A stretch of DNA of 64,000 bases from Fasciolopsis buskii (GCA_008360955.1 LUCM01007372.1:62001-126000); one strand, 5' to 3'; counted from the first letter of the stretch, positions 24,900-38,734 are shown. A program made the numbers and translations. Notes: a model not told the origin generated them from the sequence alone.

Positions 24900-27800
24900 G
24901 TTTGTGAAAAAACTTGTTTTCTTTTCTCATTTTTAGTTAAGCTTGATAAAAATCCTGACTGAGCTAATCAAAATCTCAAGTGCTATTCGCGATTCCTTGT
25001 CCATTTGACCCGACCTATTAGTACTAACAGTATTCTCATATTGTTTGCTTGTTCATCACGTTCCACCTGGGGCTGGAAAGCGAGCGGACTGAACAACTAG
25101 TGGTTTAATGTCGTGAAGCTTAGGGAATCCGTGAAACTCTCAGGCAGGTTGATTAGGGTCTACACTAAGTCATTCGGTGATCTTTTGCATAGCCACAGGT
25201 GATAGCTCTAGCTTATTTAAAATGAATGTCTATTGCAAAATGATGATTAGGGTGAAGTTTGACGGGTTTCAGCTTAACGGGAGCTCAACTTTGTGAATCC
25301 TTTTATCGAACATCCGTTCTTTTAGTGCTCTGTAACCGTTATAATTCAACTCTAGGCAAATTTTAACGCACCAGTAAGAAGAGTTGGTTACTGCAGGGGG
25401 ATCATTCAACAGGAATGCGATCGTGTGGCTAGTCATTTGAATGGTGCTGTTTAAAAGTTGCTAAAGATGTGTTTGGGAATTCAACTGAAACTAATAACTG
25501 TTTTTTGTCTGCACTGACTAATTAATTATTGGAAATTGTCCTTATTTCTACAACCGCTTTTAGTATGTCGAATCGTTAAATGACCTAGTGAAAGCATGCT
25601 GCAGTTTGCTCATGGAGCCACATGATCGGCGGTCACGTGGTTCAGTTCACCGATATTTTTATCGTGACTGTCTATCGCTAAGCTACATTTGGAAATCTAT
25701 TAAAGACAACATAGGATAAATATAGTAGTGTTATGTACACAGTGCCATATAGTCCCACAAATTGTATTCTGTAAAGCTCTCAACACATGAGATCAGCAAA
25801 TAATCGGTGGAGCTCGATATATTTACACTGTCCGAGTAGTTATGTGCTGTACAGCTCAATTGAAATGCCCGAACCGTTGCATGTTTCGCCGTAGACATTT
25901 CTTTGATTTCAATTCTCAAAGGCCTTGCCAATTTTCAAAATGCATAACAATGACTTAGTAATCCAGAAGTCTGATTGTATGACTTTCTAAGTTGTTTCGT
26001 GTGTCACAGACAGATTCTCAATAGGATGTTCCTCCCAAGTGTTTTCGGGTATGCAGAAAGCTCGATTCGCATTCACTAATTTCAAGACTTTGTGGCCTGA
26101 GCATGGGGTCCACTTATTGTTCAAAGGTAGCCTATACACAGCAGCAGTGAGGTCGATAGTGTTCTATGATTCCGAAACTTGACCGCCGGTAGCAGAAGAA
26201 ATACGAAGACTTTCGAGTTTTGAGCACCGCTATCTTTGAAGTATTAGTAAAGTTATGTGGGGGAGTTTCAGCCATATCTGAAAGGCTTGGAACCAACTCC
26301 TGGGTCCTAGGGCCCATTCTTTAGAACAAACAATGAATCAGAACATAGTACGGTAATTCGGTCACGCCTCGTGCATGCCCACAGAAAGACTGCCTCATAG
26401 TATGCTGTTCCCCGGCTGTAGGTAATGGCTGGAAGATGACTGGACGTAGCAAGTTGACGATATGATAAAGCAGGTATGAAAACTTCAATCGGTGGACAGG
26501 CTGGTGTAGGTACAGTTAAATTAGAGTATCGGTTTTGGGTCCACGAGATCTCCCCAACTGATGGTTGTAGGCAACAGGTGATAGGGCTCAGTGAAACAGT
26601 CAGTAGCATTCTGACATTCTAAATCATTCCTGCGCTATATAGTTCTCCAGCTTCCTTGCGTCGCAGTCGATTTTTTTTACTGTTCCATGGTTTTTCTCCT
26701 TGAGTAGACAGTGCTGCGTGGCATCAACCAAGGGTAGAGCACGTTGGCACAATGTTAACTGTTGCAAAAAACTGACTTAGTTTGCAGTTGTGAAAATGCC
26801 CAGAAGACAACCGAATTCAGACAGATAAACCAAGATTCACAGCTATTTAAAAGGAACGTGAACTTAGTCAGTGATTTTCAGACGGAAACAGGATTGATCA
26901 GCCGAAACTGGTCGGAGGCAGAACTGTGTAACACCTGGTTTCTGGAAAGCTTACTACTGTCCACATGCAGTGGATTGTTATATTCCATTTTATGGAGAAA
27001 TTTACGCCAGCTCTAAAATTGTTAAGACATTAAATCAGTTTATGCACCAGGATTTTGGCGTATTTTGCCAAGCAAGAACAAAAAGTGAACCCAACAGATA
27101 TCGATAATCTCTTTTATTTTGTCAGTCAACCAAACTGGATAAGTAATTTATTATAATTATAGTCAGCATGAGAAACCTACTTGCAAATTTGAGATAGATC
27201 GCAGCATGACAAACTATTCGGAGATTCAGGCACGTCTGTTACTTGATGACGGTCTTGGGCTAGCAGAACTACAAATGAACATGACAATTTTGATTGAAGT
27301 GTTTATAAGCTGGTCCGGGAAAAAGAAAGCAGCAACGAATGAAATAGGAGGCCGATTGACAGTTTCTTTGGCCAAAGAAGTTGGGTTATAAACTGAATTT
27401 TCATGCATAAATTTGCTCGTAATCTTTGCTTAATTACAACCCATGCGATTCGTAATCCTATGGAATTCAGGGGCCGTATTAACCATGGGAAACGTATCGT
27501 TCAGGTCAATTTGGAGGGTCAATATCGGGCAGGCGACGAGCACTGGGGCTTGTGGGCATTTTGGCACCATGAGCAGCTGAGCTATTAGCCATGTAAATGT
27601 TCGTTCTGGTGGACAGTCGGTACTGCGTTCCGCCCCCGCGCTGTGCTCTATTAGCACACAAACTGGCTCATGCCATTCCAAGCGAAAAAGACGTAAGACT
27701 TCGATGAATTCGATTGTTGAAGCCGATGATAAGTTTTTCTAAAGATGACGAATTGCAAGCAGCAATATATACACTCTGCTATCACAGTTTTCAGCCTACT

Positions 27801-29790
27801 TCCAATCAATTTCTTAAAGTCGTCTTCTTTCACTGGTTGTTGCATGTGTACGATCTATTGTGGGACAAATATTTCTGGGAATTAATTGACTGCTGTTTTG
27901 GCATAGTTCCCTACGAGCGATTCCGAATAACCTCAAATTTGTATGTGTTACCAAAACGACTCGAAATCGAACCCTGCCCTTTGGGGACCGCATTCTCGTG
28001 TGTCACCAATTAACATGCAAAATGCCAAGTTTTTCCCTGAGGGGAGTAAGTCTTTCGTAAGCTACCCAATTCACTGTCGTTACAAATGAACACGTTCACA
28101 ACTAATCTAGTGTATCACTTGATCATTGTCAGATGCATAGCAAATATGAAAAAATTGCAACTTTAAGCGAAGTTTGACATGGCACGACGCACCATTTACT
28201 AATGGATAGACACACAGTTATATAGGTAGGTTTTTCTGGAAGCATTCCAGTGGGTACCATATATTTGATCAATATTAGCACTGCCAAAGTAGACCCTGAA
28301 TGAAATGTGAACAAAAGAACCGCAAAATGGACAAGTTTTATTCACTCCAGACGGCACTACCAAGTTTAACGACGTTCTGAGAAGTGCTTTTTTAGATTTT
28401 CACTAACTTATCTAAGTTGAAGTGGGGCGGAAAAGTTTCGCTTTCATGTAATTAGTAGGATTTTCATAAAAAGTCGATGCTGGTGCGATTTTTTATTCAG
28501 GCACTATTATCATTTAGTTTGCCGCTTTTGTAAAGTAAACCCTAGTTCAAGCTGCATTTGTCTTGCCAGGCACATCTATCATTCGATGCACTTTTCACAA
28601 CACATATATCGCATGTGAATTCGCCATAACACTTATCTATAAACTGATCTTTTCTAGACATTATTTCTTACACGACAAAAGTTTGAAAGTAAACGGTTGC
28701 GATTTTTGAAAATAAAAAATCAACAGCTGTTTTGTTTTTTTTCATTAGATTTGACGCTGCATCCATCAGGAACAACCGCCTGGCTACCATCCCTGAACGC
28801 TAGTACACTTTAGTCGAAAATCGATGCGTCTAGCTTGCCTAAGAGCAAATATCGAATAGAAATGAGCAGGTTTCAAATAGAAGGAGAAATTCCAATTGTC
28901 TGAGCTTAGTCAGTGCACGCAATGGGTTTCCAATCTTTCCAGACAAACTGACTTTCGCCTATTTTACGCTATCCACTTGGAGTTTCCACAGCACTTACAT
29001 TTTAGGCTATTTATCATAGACGAAGAAAAACAAATTTTGTGATATTTAACAAATTCTGAACATCGAAGGCGCAGTGCACATTTGTGCTCTATTCTGACCT
29101 TCCAATAGGCCTCGTCGTGATATTCACAAACAGATGCCTAAAATCAAACGTGCGGTTCAGTTTCGGACAGTAAAATGCCACGGACAGAAAGAATTCGGAG
29201 TGACCAACAATAAGAAATCTGACAACATGACAAACAGAAGAACCTCGTCATCGCTAGACAGGTGCAAATTAAAAATAGCTTGAATTCACTATGTATAAGT
29301 AAGTATAAATGAAATCCCGGTCGGCTGGATGAAAATGTTCCCTGCTGGGTTGTCGAATGAAAAGAAAATGTTTGTGGATATTAAAGGCTAATCGAATTTG
29401 TTTAGGTATTCACAATTTTACACGCTATAGTTTCTCCGGGCAGATCTGTCCTGAATACGTGGAATTTTCTATATCACATGTTAGAAAAATGCGTATCCAC
29501 GTTGCTGGGATTAATGAGAATAACCGTCTTCGGGCCTGGTGTTTTCAGTAAAATTTCTTATCTCACACGAATTGTGGGTAATTCATCTCTGGCAAATAAG
29601 CGGATAATGTAATTTGATGTGACTTCCCCTCTAGCGAATCTTTTTTTGTATGGCACGTCTCAACTATCTGGAACTCCGAGGTGACCCGACAGTCACACGT
29701 GTTTTCTGGTTAATAAATAGAAATCAAAATACTTCAGGGGTTTGATTGGTTTACACAACTAGGCCTTCGAAATCAAATTGATGATCAGGA
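24900..29790. other. Unassigned intergenic DNA
   Basis: ORFs of up to 100 codons (for example 26307-26609 minus and 27714-28013 plus) show no domain, and no splice-site pairs with phase continuity were found. I see no repeat that I can name. Confidence 0.3.
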
Positions 29791-29794
29791 ACAG

Positions 29795-29999
29795 ATGTCA
29801 TATTTTCATGAATTAGTATACCACGTGATATCATTGCTTAACTCACCATTAAGAAACCATGGAAAAACTGTACACCTCTTTCGTTTTTGTCGAGAGTTAT
29901 CAGCAATGTATATCCACCGCGTACCCAAACGGAACGCGAACCCGGAACGAACGAGTCTGAGTCAAATCTCTCAGCAACTACGTTACCGGGCAGGCTGTG
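29795..29999 (-). repeat. SINE family A copy, inverted
   Basis: On the minus strand this reads CACAGCCTGCCCGGTAACG, a GTTCGCGTTCC B-box-like motif, GCGGTGGATATACATTGCTG, then CCATGGTTTCTTAATGGTGA and GATATCACGTGG. The order is the same as in the forward copies. It pairs with the forward copy at 30185-30411 as the arm of a large inverted repeat. Confidence 0.8.
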
Positions 30000-30184
30000 A
30001 ACGAGTTTTTGAACTTCACCACAAGATGTTTCACATATCCGTCACTGATTTACACGACCAAGGGCCGCCAGCGCAAATCATTTGATCCCTACTGATAAAT
30101 GACTTCGCTGCCGATAGCCTAGGTACGACGAAAATTTTGGACATGACCTACAGGGCTTGGCTACCTGGTATATGTCAGTAGTAG

Positions 30185-30411
30185 GACAGCCTGCCCGGCA
30201 GCGTAATGGCTAAGGCATTCGACTCAAAATCGTTCGTCCCGGCTTCGCGTCCCAGTTTGGGCGAGGTGGATGTACACTGTTGATGATTCCTAACAAGGAT
30301 TAAAAAATAGTGCAGTCTTTCCATGGTTTCTTAATGGTCAGCTGAACGATGGTATCGCTTGGTGGACTATTTTACGAGAGAAAACTCAATCTCATACTAC
30401 TAACATATACC
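30185..30411 (+). repeat. SINE family A copy, forward (most complete)
   Basis: It begins ACAGCCTGCCCGG, an exact 13-bp inverse of CCGGGCAGGCTGT at 29986-29998. It then has GCGTAATGGCTAAGG (A-box-like), GGCTTCGCGTCCC (B-box-like), GGTGGATGTACACTG, TGATGATTCCTAACAAGG, and the CCATGGTTTCTTAATGG tail. Internal Pol III promoter-like boxes identify it as tRNA-derived. Confidence 0.8.
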
Positions 30412-30552
30412 AAGTATCATTTTGTTAATCATTCTGTTTGGCCCAAATGAAATGAGCTGGATAACTGTTTCCTAGATGGGGAGCGAAAAGTTGTTTTGTT
30501 TGGTACTCGTCTCGAACACATTCTTTGGAGGTTCCTTGATGAGAATTGGGTG

Positions 30553-30572
30553 AAATATATATATATATATAA
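30553..30572. repeat. AT dinucleotide tract
   Basis: A short (AT)n run about 140 bp downstream of the SINE-A copy. Confidence 0.8.
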
Positions 30573-31002
30573 TATCGGCTTGAAAATAAACAAGGTTCCA
30601 AAAGAAAATAGAAATTGAATTCTGCAACAAGATATGTGATAGACGAATAAAGGAAAATTAGATGAATACGATCTTTTACTTCTTATTTTGACCGTCTACA
30701 TTTTGATTTTTAAATCCGCCCTTAGTTTATTAGTTTTTAGAAACCCGACTTTTACAGGCAGATGGCAAATTAGTTCTAACCCTGTCCTAGAGTCTGAGCG
30801 GCATCCGTCAGCATTTCTAGGGATAGAAAATGTTTATCTCCTAGGTCCCAGTTGGTAAAATTCGATGCATCAACCGCAGCTAAAACTCAAACTGCCTCTT
30901 TCATAACCCCCAATTTGGGTCTTCAAGTTGCCACACAGTCAGCACGGTTTTTACTTGTACTTTTCGGTCCATATTATATAGACATTCACCTTGCATTGAT
31001 CA

Positions 31003-31165
31003 TTTATCTTTCACCTCCTTCATTAATGAAACAGCAGTGCATATCATCTTCAGGAAGGGAGCCCTGGCCAACAAAGGACGATGGCAAAGGTGATCGGCGG
31101 TGGTAGAATCCGAACCGGCGACCTTCAGGAGGAAAAGTCTTGATAGTGAGCAATTAACTACAGCC
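31003..31165 (-). repeat. SINE family B copy, inverted
   Basis: In plus orientation it reads TTATCTTTCACCTCCTTCA and TTAATGAAACAGCAGTGC. AGGAAGGGAGCCCTGGCCAA follows, and then AGAATCCGAACCGGCGACC, the reverse of a B box. It is colinear with 14424-14600. Confidence 0.7.
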
Positions 31166-31876
31166 GGTAGATGAGAATTGGGCTAAGACAGGAGGAATAA
31201 AACGGTCATGGATTTGACAATGTACAGATAAAGTATTCAGTCTCTGAGTTAGACCAAGAACTTTGGATGACAAAGACGACCTAGCACGTTATACCGAGTA
31301 TCGACAGAAGACTGTGCACATGTTAGTCAACGTAATCTAACTGGACAGTCAGAAAAGTTCGGTCTCTGTTGACTTACCATTCACAGAGTCCAGCAGCGTT
31401 GTCGACTACCATTACAATGTCTGGATCAATTGTGTCACGCTTTCGAATACACTAAAGTGTTGAGTACTGCCGCAAGAACCTTGAATTCATGAGACTATCA
31501 CAAGTGTGTGTTAAACCGCAGAATCTTATCGCGAATCCGCTAGTCACATTGGTGGTAGAAGTCGGTAACAGTGAGATCGACGTGTTAAATCTACTGTTGG
31601 CGCTGTCGTCACAGGATCTCTAGAAAACTAATAAAGCGAACCCGGTTTAACACGCGGAAAAATGTGGCCAAGCCCGATGACCTGTTGGTGATGCTGGTAG
31701 GCGTGATGATCACGTGTACGATAATTTTGCGCTGTATTTTAACGTGTAAATTCTGAGTCGACGAATATGGGTCACATGTTCGAAATTACAGAATGCTTTT
31801 CTGCTTTCATTCGCGAATGATCACACAGTAACATAGATAGACAAAGCAAAACAAAAAATACTGAAATTTGTGACAG
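31166..31876. other. Unassigned DNA
   Basis: I recognise no gene or repeat. Confidence 0.3.
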
Positions 31877-32107
31877 TTTGGAAAATCAAGGCCAATCGGA
31901 AATGGAAAGAAGCGAACGGTGTTTCACAAGGCTTACGAAAAACGACATTATCGAGATCAGTTGGCATTTCGGCGCAATCGATCTGCTTATGCTCACACAG
32001 ATGCCTATGAAGCTATTCTTCCGTTTGAAGGTGGATTGGACGAACATACCAAGATCCCTTGGATAGACCGAAGTCGAGAAGATCCTTTTTTAAGAAGAGG
32101 TGTATAA
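31877..32107 (+). CDS. Candidate 3'-terminal exon of an unidentified gene
   Basis: A 76-residue open frame starts directly after an AG (GTGACAG, in-frame TGA just upstream) and ends with TAA. AATAAA follows 145 nt later at 32252-32257. The peptide is basic and aromatic, for example KRTVFHKAYEKRHYRDQL, then AYAHTDAYEAILPFEGGLDE and IPWIDRSREDPFLRRG. I do not recognise the family. The acceptor has a weak pyrimidine tract, and no upstream exon could be joined, so this could also be chance. An alternative reading frame of similar length overlaps it. Confidence 0.3.
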   Translation, partial: FGKSRPIGNGKKRTVFHKAYEKRHYRDQLAFRRNRSAYAHTDAYEAILPFEGGLDEHTKIPWIDRSREDPFLRRGV

Positions 32108-32251
32108 TTTTTTTTCTTTTTAACGTCTGCAATACTCACCGATGTTGATTAGTTATTAAAAGCAACTTGGTTGACAATCGGCATCCACCTTTCGTTTTAC
32201 GGAAACCGAAATGTATGACGTGGGAATTTGTTCGCCCAGTTATCGCAAATG

Positions 32252-32257
32252 AATAAA
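32252..32257 (+). terminator. AATAAA hexamer after the candidate terminal exon
   Basis: A canonical polyadenylation hexamer 145 nt beyond the stop at 32107. It is meaningful only if the exon is real. Confidence 0.25.
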
Positions 32258-34605
32258 GCTTTCGAAACATAACCATTTAATCCGGGGTTGAATTTCCAGT
32301 TTCGTGATGAGATGAACATGTGGAATTGTTAATGACTCTTATCAAGAGGGAAATAACTATCCAATGCATACCGGATTCCTAGGGTTGAGTTAGGAATTCG
32401 TGCCAGTTGAGAAATAACTTCACGTCCATCTCGTTGTACCAAGCCAGCGCTGTTAAACCGAACAGTTCACGTTATTTTGAAATCTTATCACTTGGGACAT
32501 AGATCCTGGTTAACAAAACAGACCTAGAAGAAGATGGAGACTAGAATCTTCCGCATTGCCCAAGATGTGAACACCATGATCAGCCTATTGAAGCAGGCAA
32601 ACATAGAATATACTTACTGTGAACAGCGCAACATGAATATTTTTTAATTTTCAGGTGTTTGCACCTATTTTTTATGAAGTACGTATGGGGGAGTTGCTTG
32701 TTAAACCATCAAGTCCAGATTCCTAATATAGGGTTAACAGAATCATATCGAGTCGGACAGCTAAAATCACTCAGATACGAAATGGTCGAGTAGACCACTA
32801 TTCGAAACAGAGGAGATCGAAAACCATGCTGAACCATTAGATCTGGACCAAAGTATGTCCACAGCCAGCTGGCGAAACAAATACAAGTTTATTTGCATAA
32901 ATAAATCGAGATCGTTTAAAGGTACACAAGTCCTCATTCAAAGGTTCTGGACAAACAGGAAGAAAATGGGCATGAAAATTACAAGATTTATGAACTCCAG
33001 AAATAGCCGTCTTCGCTAAACATGATTAGCAATGTACCAGCACAATAAACGGCATATATAGTCTCAGAAACGATCTAATAAAACTTCAGAAGAAGGTCAT
33101 TTGTGACGTGCTTCAAAATCATTGCACAATGAAAGAATGTGCTGGATGAACTGACCGAGTTCCGAAATTACCAGTAAAATTTTGAGTTTGATATAGTAAT
33201 AAAAGGAGGATTATGGACGCTAAAAACAATAAGAATAATAATAAGTGATCTGTCAGCAAAATGTGATCTAAATGCCAATCTCAATGATCCCAGCACCTCG
33301 GAAATTAACAGTATGAGAAGAAGCACCAATATTTAAGGCCAGTGAAAGCTTGTTATCAAAGACAGTGCTTCAAAAATCGGCGATAAAATCGACTCTGTTT
33401 GCACAGCAAATGATCAGAATTGTCAGAGAGTTAGAAAATCACAGATTCCGTCAAAACAGAACAGTGACCAAATATAATTCTGCGGAGCACGCAGAAAAAA
33501 ACGGACCGAAAATCGATCGGAAAAGTAGATCAATATGAAGTTTATCTATTGAAAGCCGGTATGTAATAACAACACAAGAAAGATGAAAATCAAATGAATA
33601 AAATAGCAGAATTCATGTTCATTCACGGCACAAATGCCGAAAGACAATATGACAGGTGCTGCTTTTGGGGAAACTGAAAGACCATTCTACTATAGTATCA
33701 CAGAATTCATATGAAATTTTCTCAGCGGAACAGCGAGAATATCAGCCGATCCAGTACACACGTCCTTTACGGTCAAGCTAAATTTGTGCTAGTGATGACT
33801 ACTCATGCAATGGAGGTTTACCATCTCCCGTGGCTAAAATTGTAAGGCTTCCTTAATAAAATATAACGTCCACATAATATTTAATACAGATAAAATTGAC
33901 TATTCATTTTTGTTAGCATAAGCGTTGCTTCTTGCTTTGTCCCGAATCTACGAGGCATACGCGAGCGTTCGGTCATGAGCGAAGATCGATTCAATCGACT
34001 TAAACGAACTAGCTAAAGCAACTCGTACACACACGCGTGAACAATGCCATGTCTTTTGGACCAGCTTGAGACACATGTGCGGGTCGCGCAGATTAGCATT
34101 GGAATTTTACTATAGAATAGTCGACGCATGCCACTTGAATGTCTTTATTCTATGATCTTTCTTCTAGAATGCGCCCTCCACACGTCTAATGCTTACTCGG
34201 CATTGTTTTTGTGCATACTTAAGTTTTCGACATTAGTTAACTACTGATTTACATGATACTAGGTTTGCATGCCAACATACTAGTTATCACAACTATTAGA
34301 TTTAACAGACCATGAGATCCGATATCGTCAATAGTTGTACCCCTAGCATGCGTGTGCAATTGCGTAGCTTCTGACATAAAAAACTGTGTTCAGTATAATC
34401 AAACCGGCTCCCATAAAAGCCCCTGACCAGTAGGAAAGCAAACCGTAATCCTAGTCAGCGACAGGAGGACAAGAAAGTTCAAGAGAACCATAAACACAAA
34501 AACGAATGTTTTAAAAAATTTCTAATGTAACCTTTCAAAACTTTTTCCCGCGGATTTCCTCAAAAGCTAGTTGAAGCATAGCCTTCATTGTCAACTGAAG
34601 TGAAC
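32258..34605. other. Unassigned AT-rich DNA
   Basis: I see no gene, splice-phased exon set or named repeat here. Confidence 0.3.
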
Positions 34606-34607
34606 AG

Positions 34608-34665
34608 CGTGGACTCGAACACGGTGTCGGAGCTGACGAGCGTCTTATGCTGTGAAAATATTAGA
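34608..34665 (-). repeat. Possible tRNA-derived SINE head
   Basis: On the minus strand, GTGTTCGAGTCC is nearly a consensus B box. CATAAGACGCTCG just upstream resembles the D-arm part of tRNA-derived SINE heads. The spacing between them is short, so the copy would be deleted internally. Confidence 0.25.
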
Positions 34666-37600
34666 GCCGTCTATTGCATACATACCCAAGTATGCAAAGA
34701 CATTTGAAAATAAACTATGGATGCCAAATTGGTCTGCGTGTCTCTCGTGTGCAACCTTAGCGGACCGGAGCTGCGATAGAGTTAAAATATGGTTGAAATG
34801 CCGTTGGAGACATCGGTTTTCGATTCGAGATTCGAGTATCAATTGAGAAAATCTCACACCTGTTTGCTGGTGTGTAAGTTTACTTAAACTGTTTTCGTTT
34901 GTTCGAAAACAATTCATTGCCATGAACTAGGTGAAAGGAAGTTGTACGTTGTCGTTTGTGGCGTTATAACACATTTTAACCAGGCAGCGGTATGGTTACG
35001 CGCTAATGGTGACTCGAGTACCGAAAGGCTGTGTGAAATATACTCAAATTTATTCAATCTCCATTCAGACCTTCAGACTCTGGTGAATAAATCTGGCGAT
35101 CGGAATGAGAAAATAATTTCTCTTATTTCTTATTCGAAATGTCGTTAGGCTGTAAATACTGACAAAAATACAAAAGCAACTTTCTCTGCCAGCGGCGGTA
35201 GGGCAGTGAATTCAAATGAATGTCTTTCATCACCCTTAGATGGAAGATATTGGTCTTGATGCATTGGAAATGATGTCGCTTTTCGTTTTCTATGGACTCC
35301 AAGGTCACTTTGTTAGATCATTTCCTCCCGGAGTTTTTGAAAACGTTCGACTGCAGTATCACGTTGTTTTGCACATATATTTCTTCGTCGTTCTGACATT
35401 ATTCAGTAATGCCAAATAGCGCGATGTACTGAAAAGCTCGGCCTCAGCTTACATTCAGTGTGCGCGGCATTCAGCTTGACCCTGTCAAAAGTTACTCCAT
35501 TTGATGTGGTAAAACAGAACTTGATGTAAGAGCTTTCGACAGTGGTGTTTAAATTCATAAGAAGCGAAATTTGCGGAAAAAGAAATGACGCAAAATAGTA
35601 GGGTACAATAATGTTATCACATGGACCTACACACCTCAGCAAGCATCTCAAGTGGACAAGAAAACTGTTAGTAGGAGAATAAATTCTTCCATCATTAAGG
35701 CTAAGAGGTCGTTCATTGAGTTACTCATGATAATAACCAATCCTAGTTTATGCCAACTACACAGGGAAACTACCCATGAGTAGTAAATGCATATTAAATT
35801 AAAATTCAGGCATGCAGAAAATCGACTAGAACGGGACGGAAAATTGTGCCGGCCAAAACCCTTTAGGTAAACTGAATGATATCAGACCATCAGCTCTTCT
35901 CTCAACTTCAAGGACAAGCTGAAGTCTCAGCATTTCGCTTTGAAGATTAACCGATTTGCTGTCAATTCCCGTGCTCATTTGATGAGGCCAGCTGGCAACG
36001 ATTGGTGATTCACATTATGGTAGATATTAATTGAGCATGACAAAAAGTGATTGGCTGAGGATGCCTGACATAACAGAACACTAAGCTTTATGCATACCTA
36101 GTAAATCCGCTTAAAGTTTGTGAATGTAACAGGTGCACTTATTCTGTACACGTAAAAATCTTTCCCCGTAATTCGATACCATCCTCCAACGGAGCAATGA
36201 TGCCTCAAACTTGATGTGACTAATCCCCGCTTTATTACGATTCCAAATTTGAGGTAGCCAAACAGGAGTAATATGCTGCAGCGCAACTAATTTTGTTGAA
36301 AATTTACCGGCTGCATCATAATACCGGCAGAGTTAATGTCGACGTTTTCACTTTTATAGTGTAGCAGTTATAATCACAAATGATTCATATAAAATTTCAA
36401 ACTCATAAGAAACAGAAAATGATGATATATAAACGGAACCTCAGTTCTGATGACATCTTTGTTACGACCGAATAGGAACCCATCAGTTGCGCTTAAGCGT
36501 ACAATAGTGGACCAAATTCCGATTCCTCTGCGCGCGCCTGTCATCACTCAAGTTTGTTTGTATGGATATTGGGAATAGAGTGGGCCAAAATATCTGGACC
36601 CTTTTGAAACAAATGATCCCACTTCTATCAAACTTAAACGTCGACCACACCTTAGTGACAAAACAACCACTCGCATGCTTTCAGTACTAAATTCTGTAGA
36701 CAAGTGAACAGTCAAAATTAAAACGAGTGTTTTGCTGCGGGAAAATACGTATAAACCCTGTTGAATAAATCTAAGCATAAGCTTGCAAATGGACTTCGTA
36801 AGTCACGTGAAACGGATAACTGTTAAAATTTAAGGTCTAACTTATCTGCAGGAAACCATGAAACTACTGCGCACACTTGCTCCATTCTTATCAGGCACTC
36901 CAACGTTGCATATTAATCGCTACTCCGAAAAAGTTTTGCTCACTGATGCGGTCTTTTCCGTCGGAGTAGTGATGGAATGTGTAATATGATTAGGTCCATC
37001 TTTAAGGAAGGATAAGAAAGTAGAACAAATCAAAAGTACAACAGTTCCCCAACCATAAGTAATTAAGTTTAAATCACCTGTCCGTAAGCAACAGTATTTG
37101 ATTCGGAATATTTTCACCCCTGGCGAAACAGCAGACTACTGGTACGTCTTGCCTGGTTAAACTCCGGGATCTGGGAAACAGTTATGAAATCAAGATTTAC
37201 CGTTCTGTTTTGCCACAGTGTCTCCAGTTATCATCAGAAAGCATGATGTAACAATAAGTACAGCTTAATATGTCGATAACATGGTTCTTGGAATGTTTGA
37301 GCGACTGCATTATGGTGCTACTTTGAAAAGTTCAAATCACCGGAGAGATTAAGAAAATTCTGAGATTCTATTGATTGTCTGCAAACAAACTGCAGTCTAA
37401 GTGATAGAACCATTTGTACAGAAATAGCCCGAATTCCAGAATCAGTGAAACCCATTGGGGGATCTGCGTGTACATGAGGAGAACTCAAAATGTGACAAAC
37501 GGCTTATTTCATGTTCTTGCAGATTACGGGGAGAACCAGCGGTGGCATGTGGGGCAGTACGTGACCGAGACCTCCTTCAGTACAACAATTTCAGGCAAGA

Positions 37601-38084
37601 ATGAGTTGAATGTGACAGCTACACGTGTAATGATGAAAGAACTAGTATTGTATCTCAACTAATCTTAGCCATTTGCGCATTGAGACAAGCTCGCACTAGG
37701 GCACACAGAAATACACGCGGATATTCACAAACACACCAGCTGACCGTGAGGAAGGTCGACTCGAAACGTAGAGAAACCAAAGCCACTATAAACAGGACAC
37801 TCCAAACAGGCCTCGTAAAGCAGAAAAAGAAGAATGCATAGCAAGGTTTCTGAGGACCATGAAATTATGCTTAATTTTTCGAAAGATGCAGTGCTGGATA
37901 GAGAAGACGATGAAATCAAAAACAAAACAAGCACTGTGGGTCTCATTCAACGTCATCTTCGTACTCAGGCAAAAATGTCATCTTTCGGGAGAAGCCCAAT
38001 GACGCGTGCCAGTGGCCGTGCAACTCAGTAACGGATTGGTGCAATATCATAATGGAAGTAGTCCAGCAAACCGATGAGAGCCTG
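34666..38084. other. Unassigned DNA
   Basis: I recognise no supportable gene. A 65-codon frame at 34942-35148 and a 46-codon frame following a splice-like CTTGCAG at 37516-37522 were considered and not accepted. Confidence 0.3.
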
Positions 38085-38270
38085 CACGACGGCGTAATGG
38101 CTACGGCATTTGACACAGTCGTTCTTCTCCGGTTCGGGCTAGATGAATATGCACTGTAGATAATTCCCAGCAAGTATGAAACGGCTGCTCAATAGTTGTT
38201 TGGTTTCTTAATGGTGAGTTGAGCGTTGATATCACGTGGTCAGCAGTTTAGTGAACCCTATAAGCTTCTA
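38085..38270 (+). repeat. SINE family A copy, diverged
   Basis: It contains ACGGCGTAATGGCTACGGCA, CCGGTTCGGGCTAGATGAAT, and then AATTCCCAGCAAGTATGAAA. GGTTTCTTAATGGTGAGTTG, GCGTTGATATCACGTGG and a tail like that of 1245-1452 follow. Confidence 0.7.
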
Positions 38271-38734
38271 GCACTAAAAGTGACCAAACCGGAATTGCGC
38301 CATACAGACAGATTCTGCACGTAAGGTTCAACAAAAGGTCAACTGCCAATCCTTGTCCATATATGGGCATCGCAAATCGGAGATAAATTTGGCTGATTAA
38401 TCAAAACAGGTTCCGAGCGGGAATTTCCCGAATTCGTTCTCGACACTTACGTGTGATGACCGAAAAGCGCGATGAGACAGGCTTAAATCTGACTGGCTGT
38501 TGTTTTAGTCGATCAACCGAGCCATTTAATAGTCCATTCGAAATGGTGTGCACGTCACTGTCTCCGAGCGTAGGAAAGCAATTTTACTAGATTAGAAAAT
38601 AAAATACCTTCGAGTTAAGAAGTCATAGTAAAAATATAACTTGTACAGTTCTATTATTACGCAAGGCTGCTCAGTATCCGGCAACAGCTTTTAATTGACC
38701 ATATTGCTACTTCACTATTGATAGAAATCATATT

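Noticed and set aside
29357..29551. Plus ORF with ICPEYVEFSI and MRIHVAG suggesting a CUB N-half
   Set aside because: The acceptor is poor, it ends in a stop rather than a donor, and the first CUB cysteine is missing.
37523..37662. 46-codon frame after CTTGCAG as a terminal exon
   Set aside because: No upstream exon, no recognised domain and no polyadenylation signal close by.
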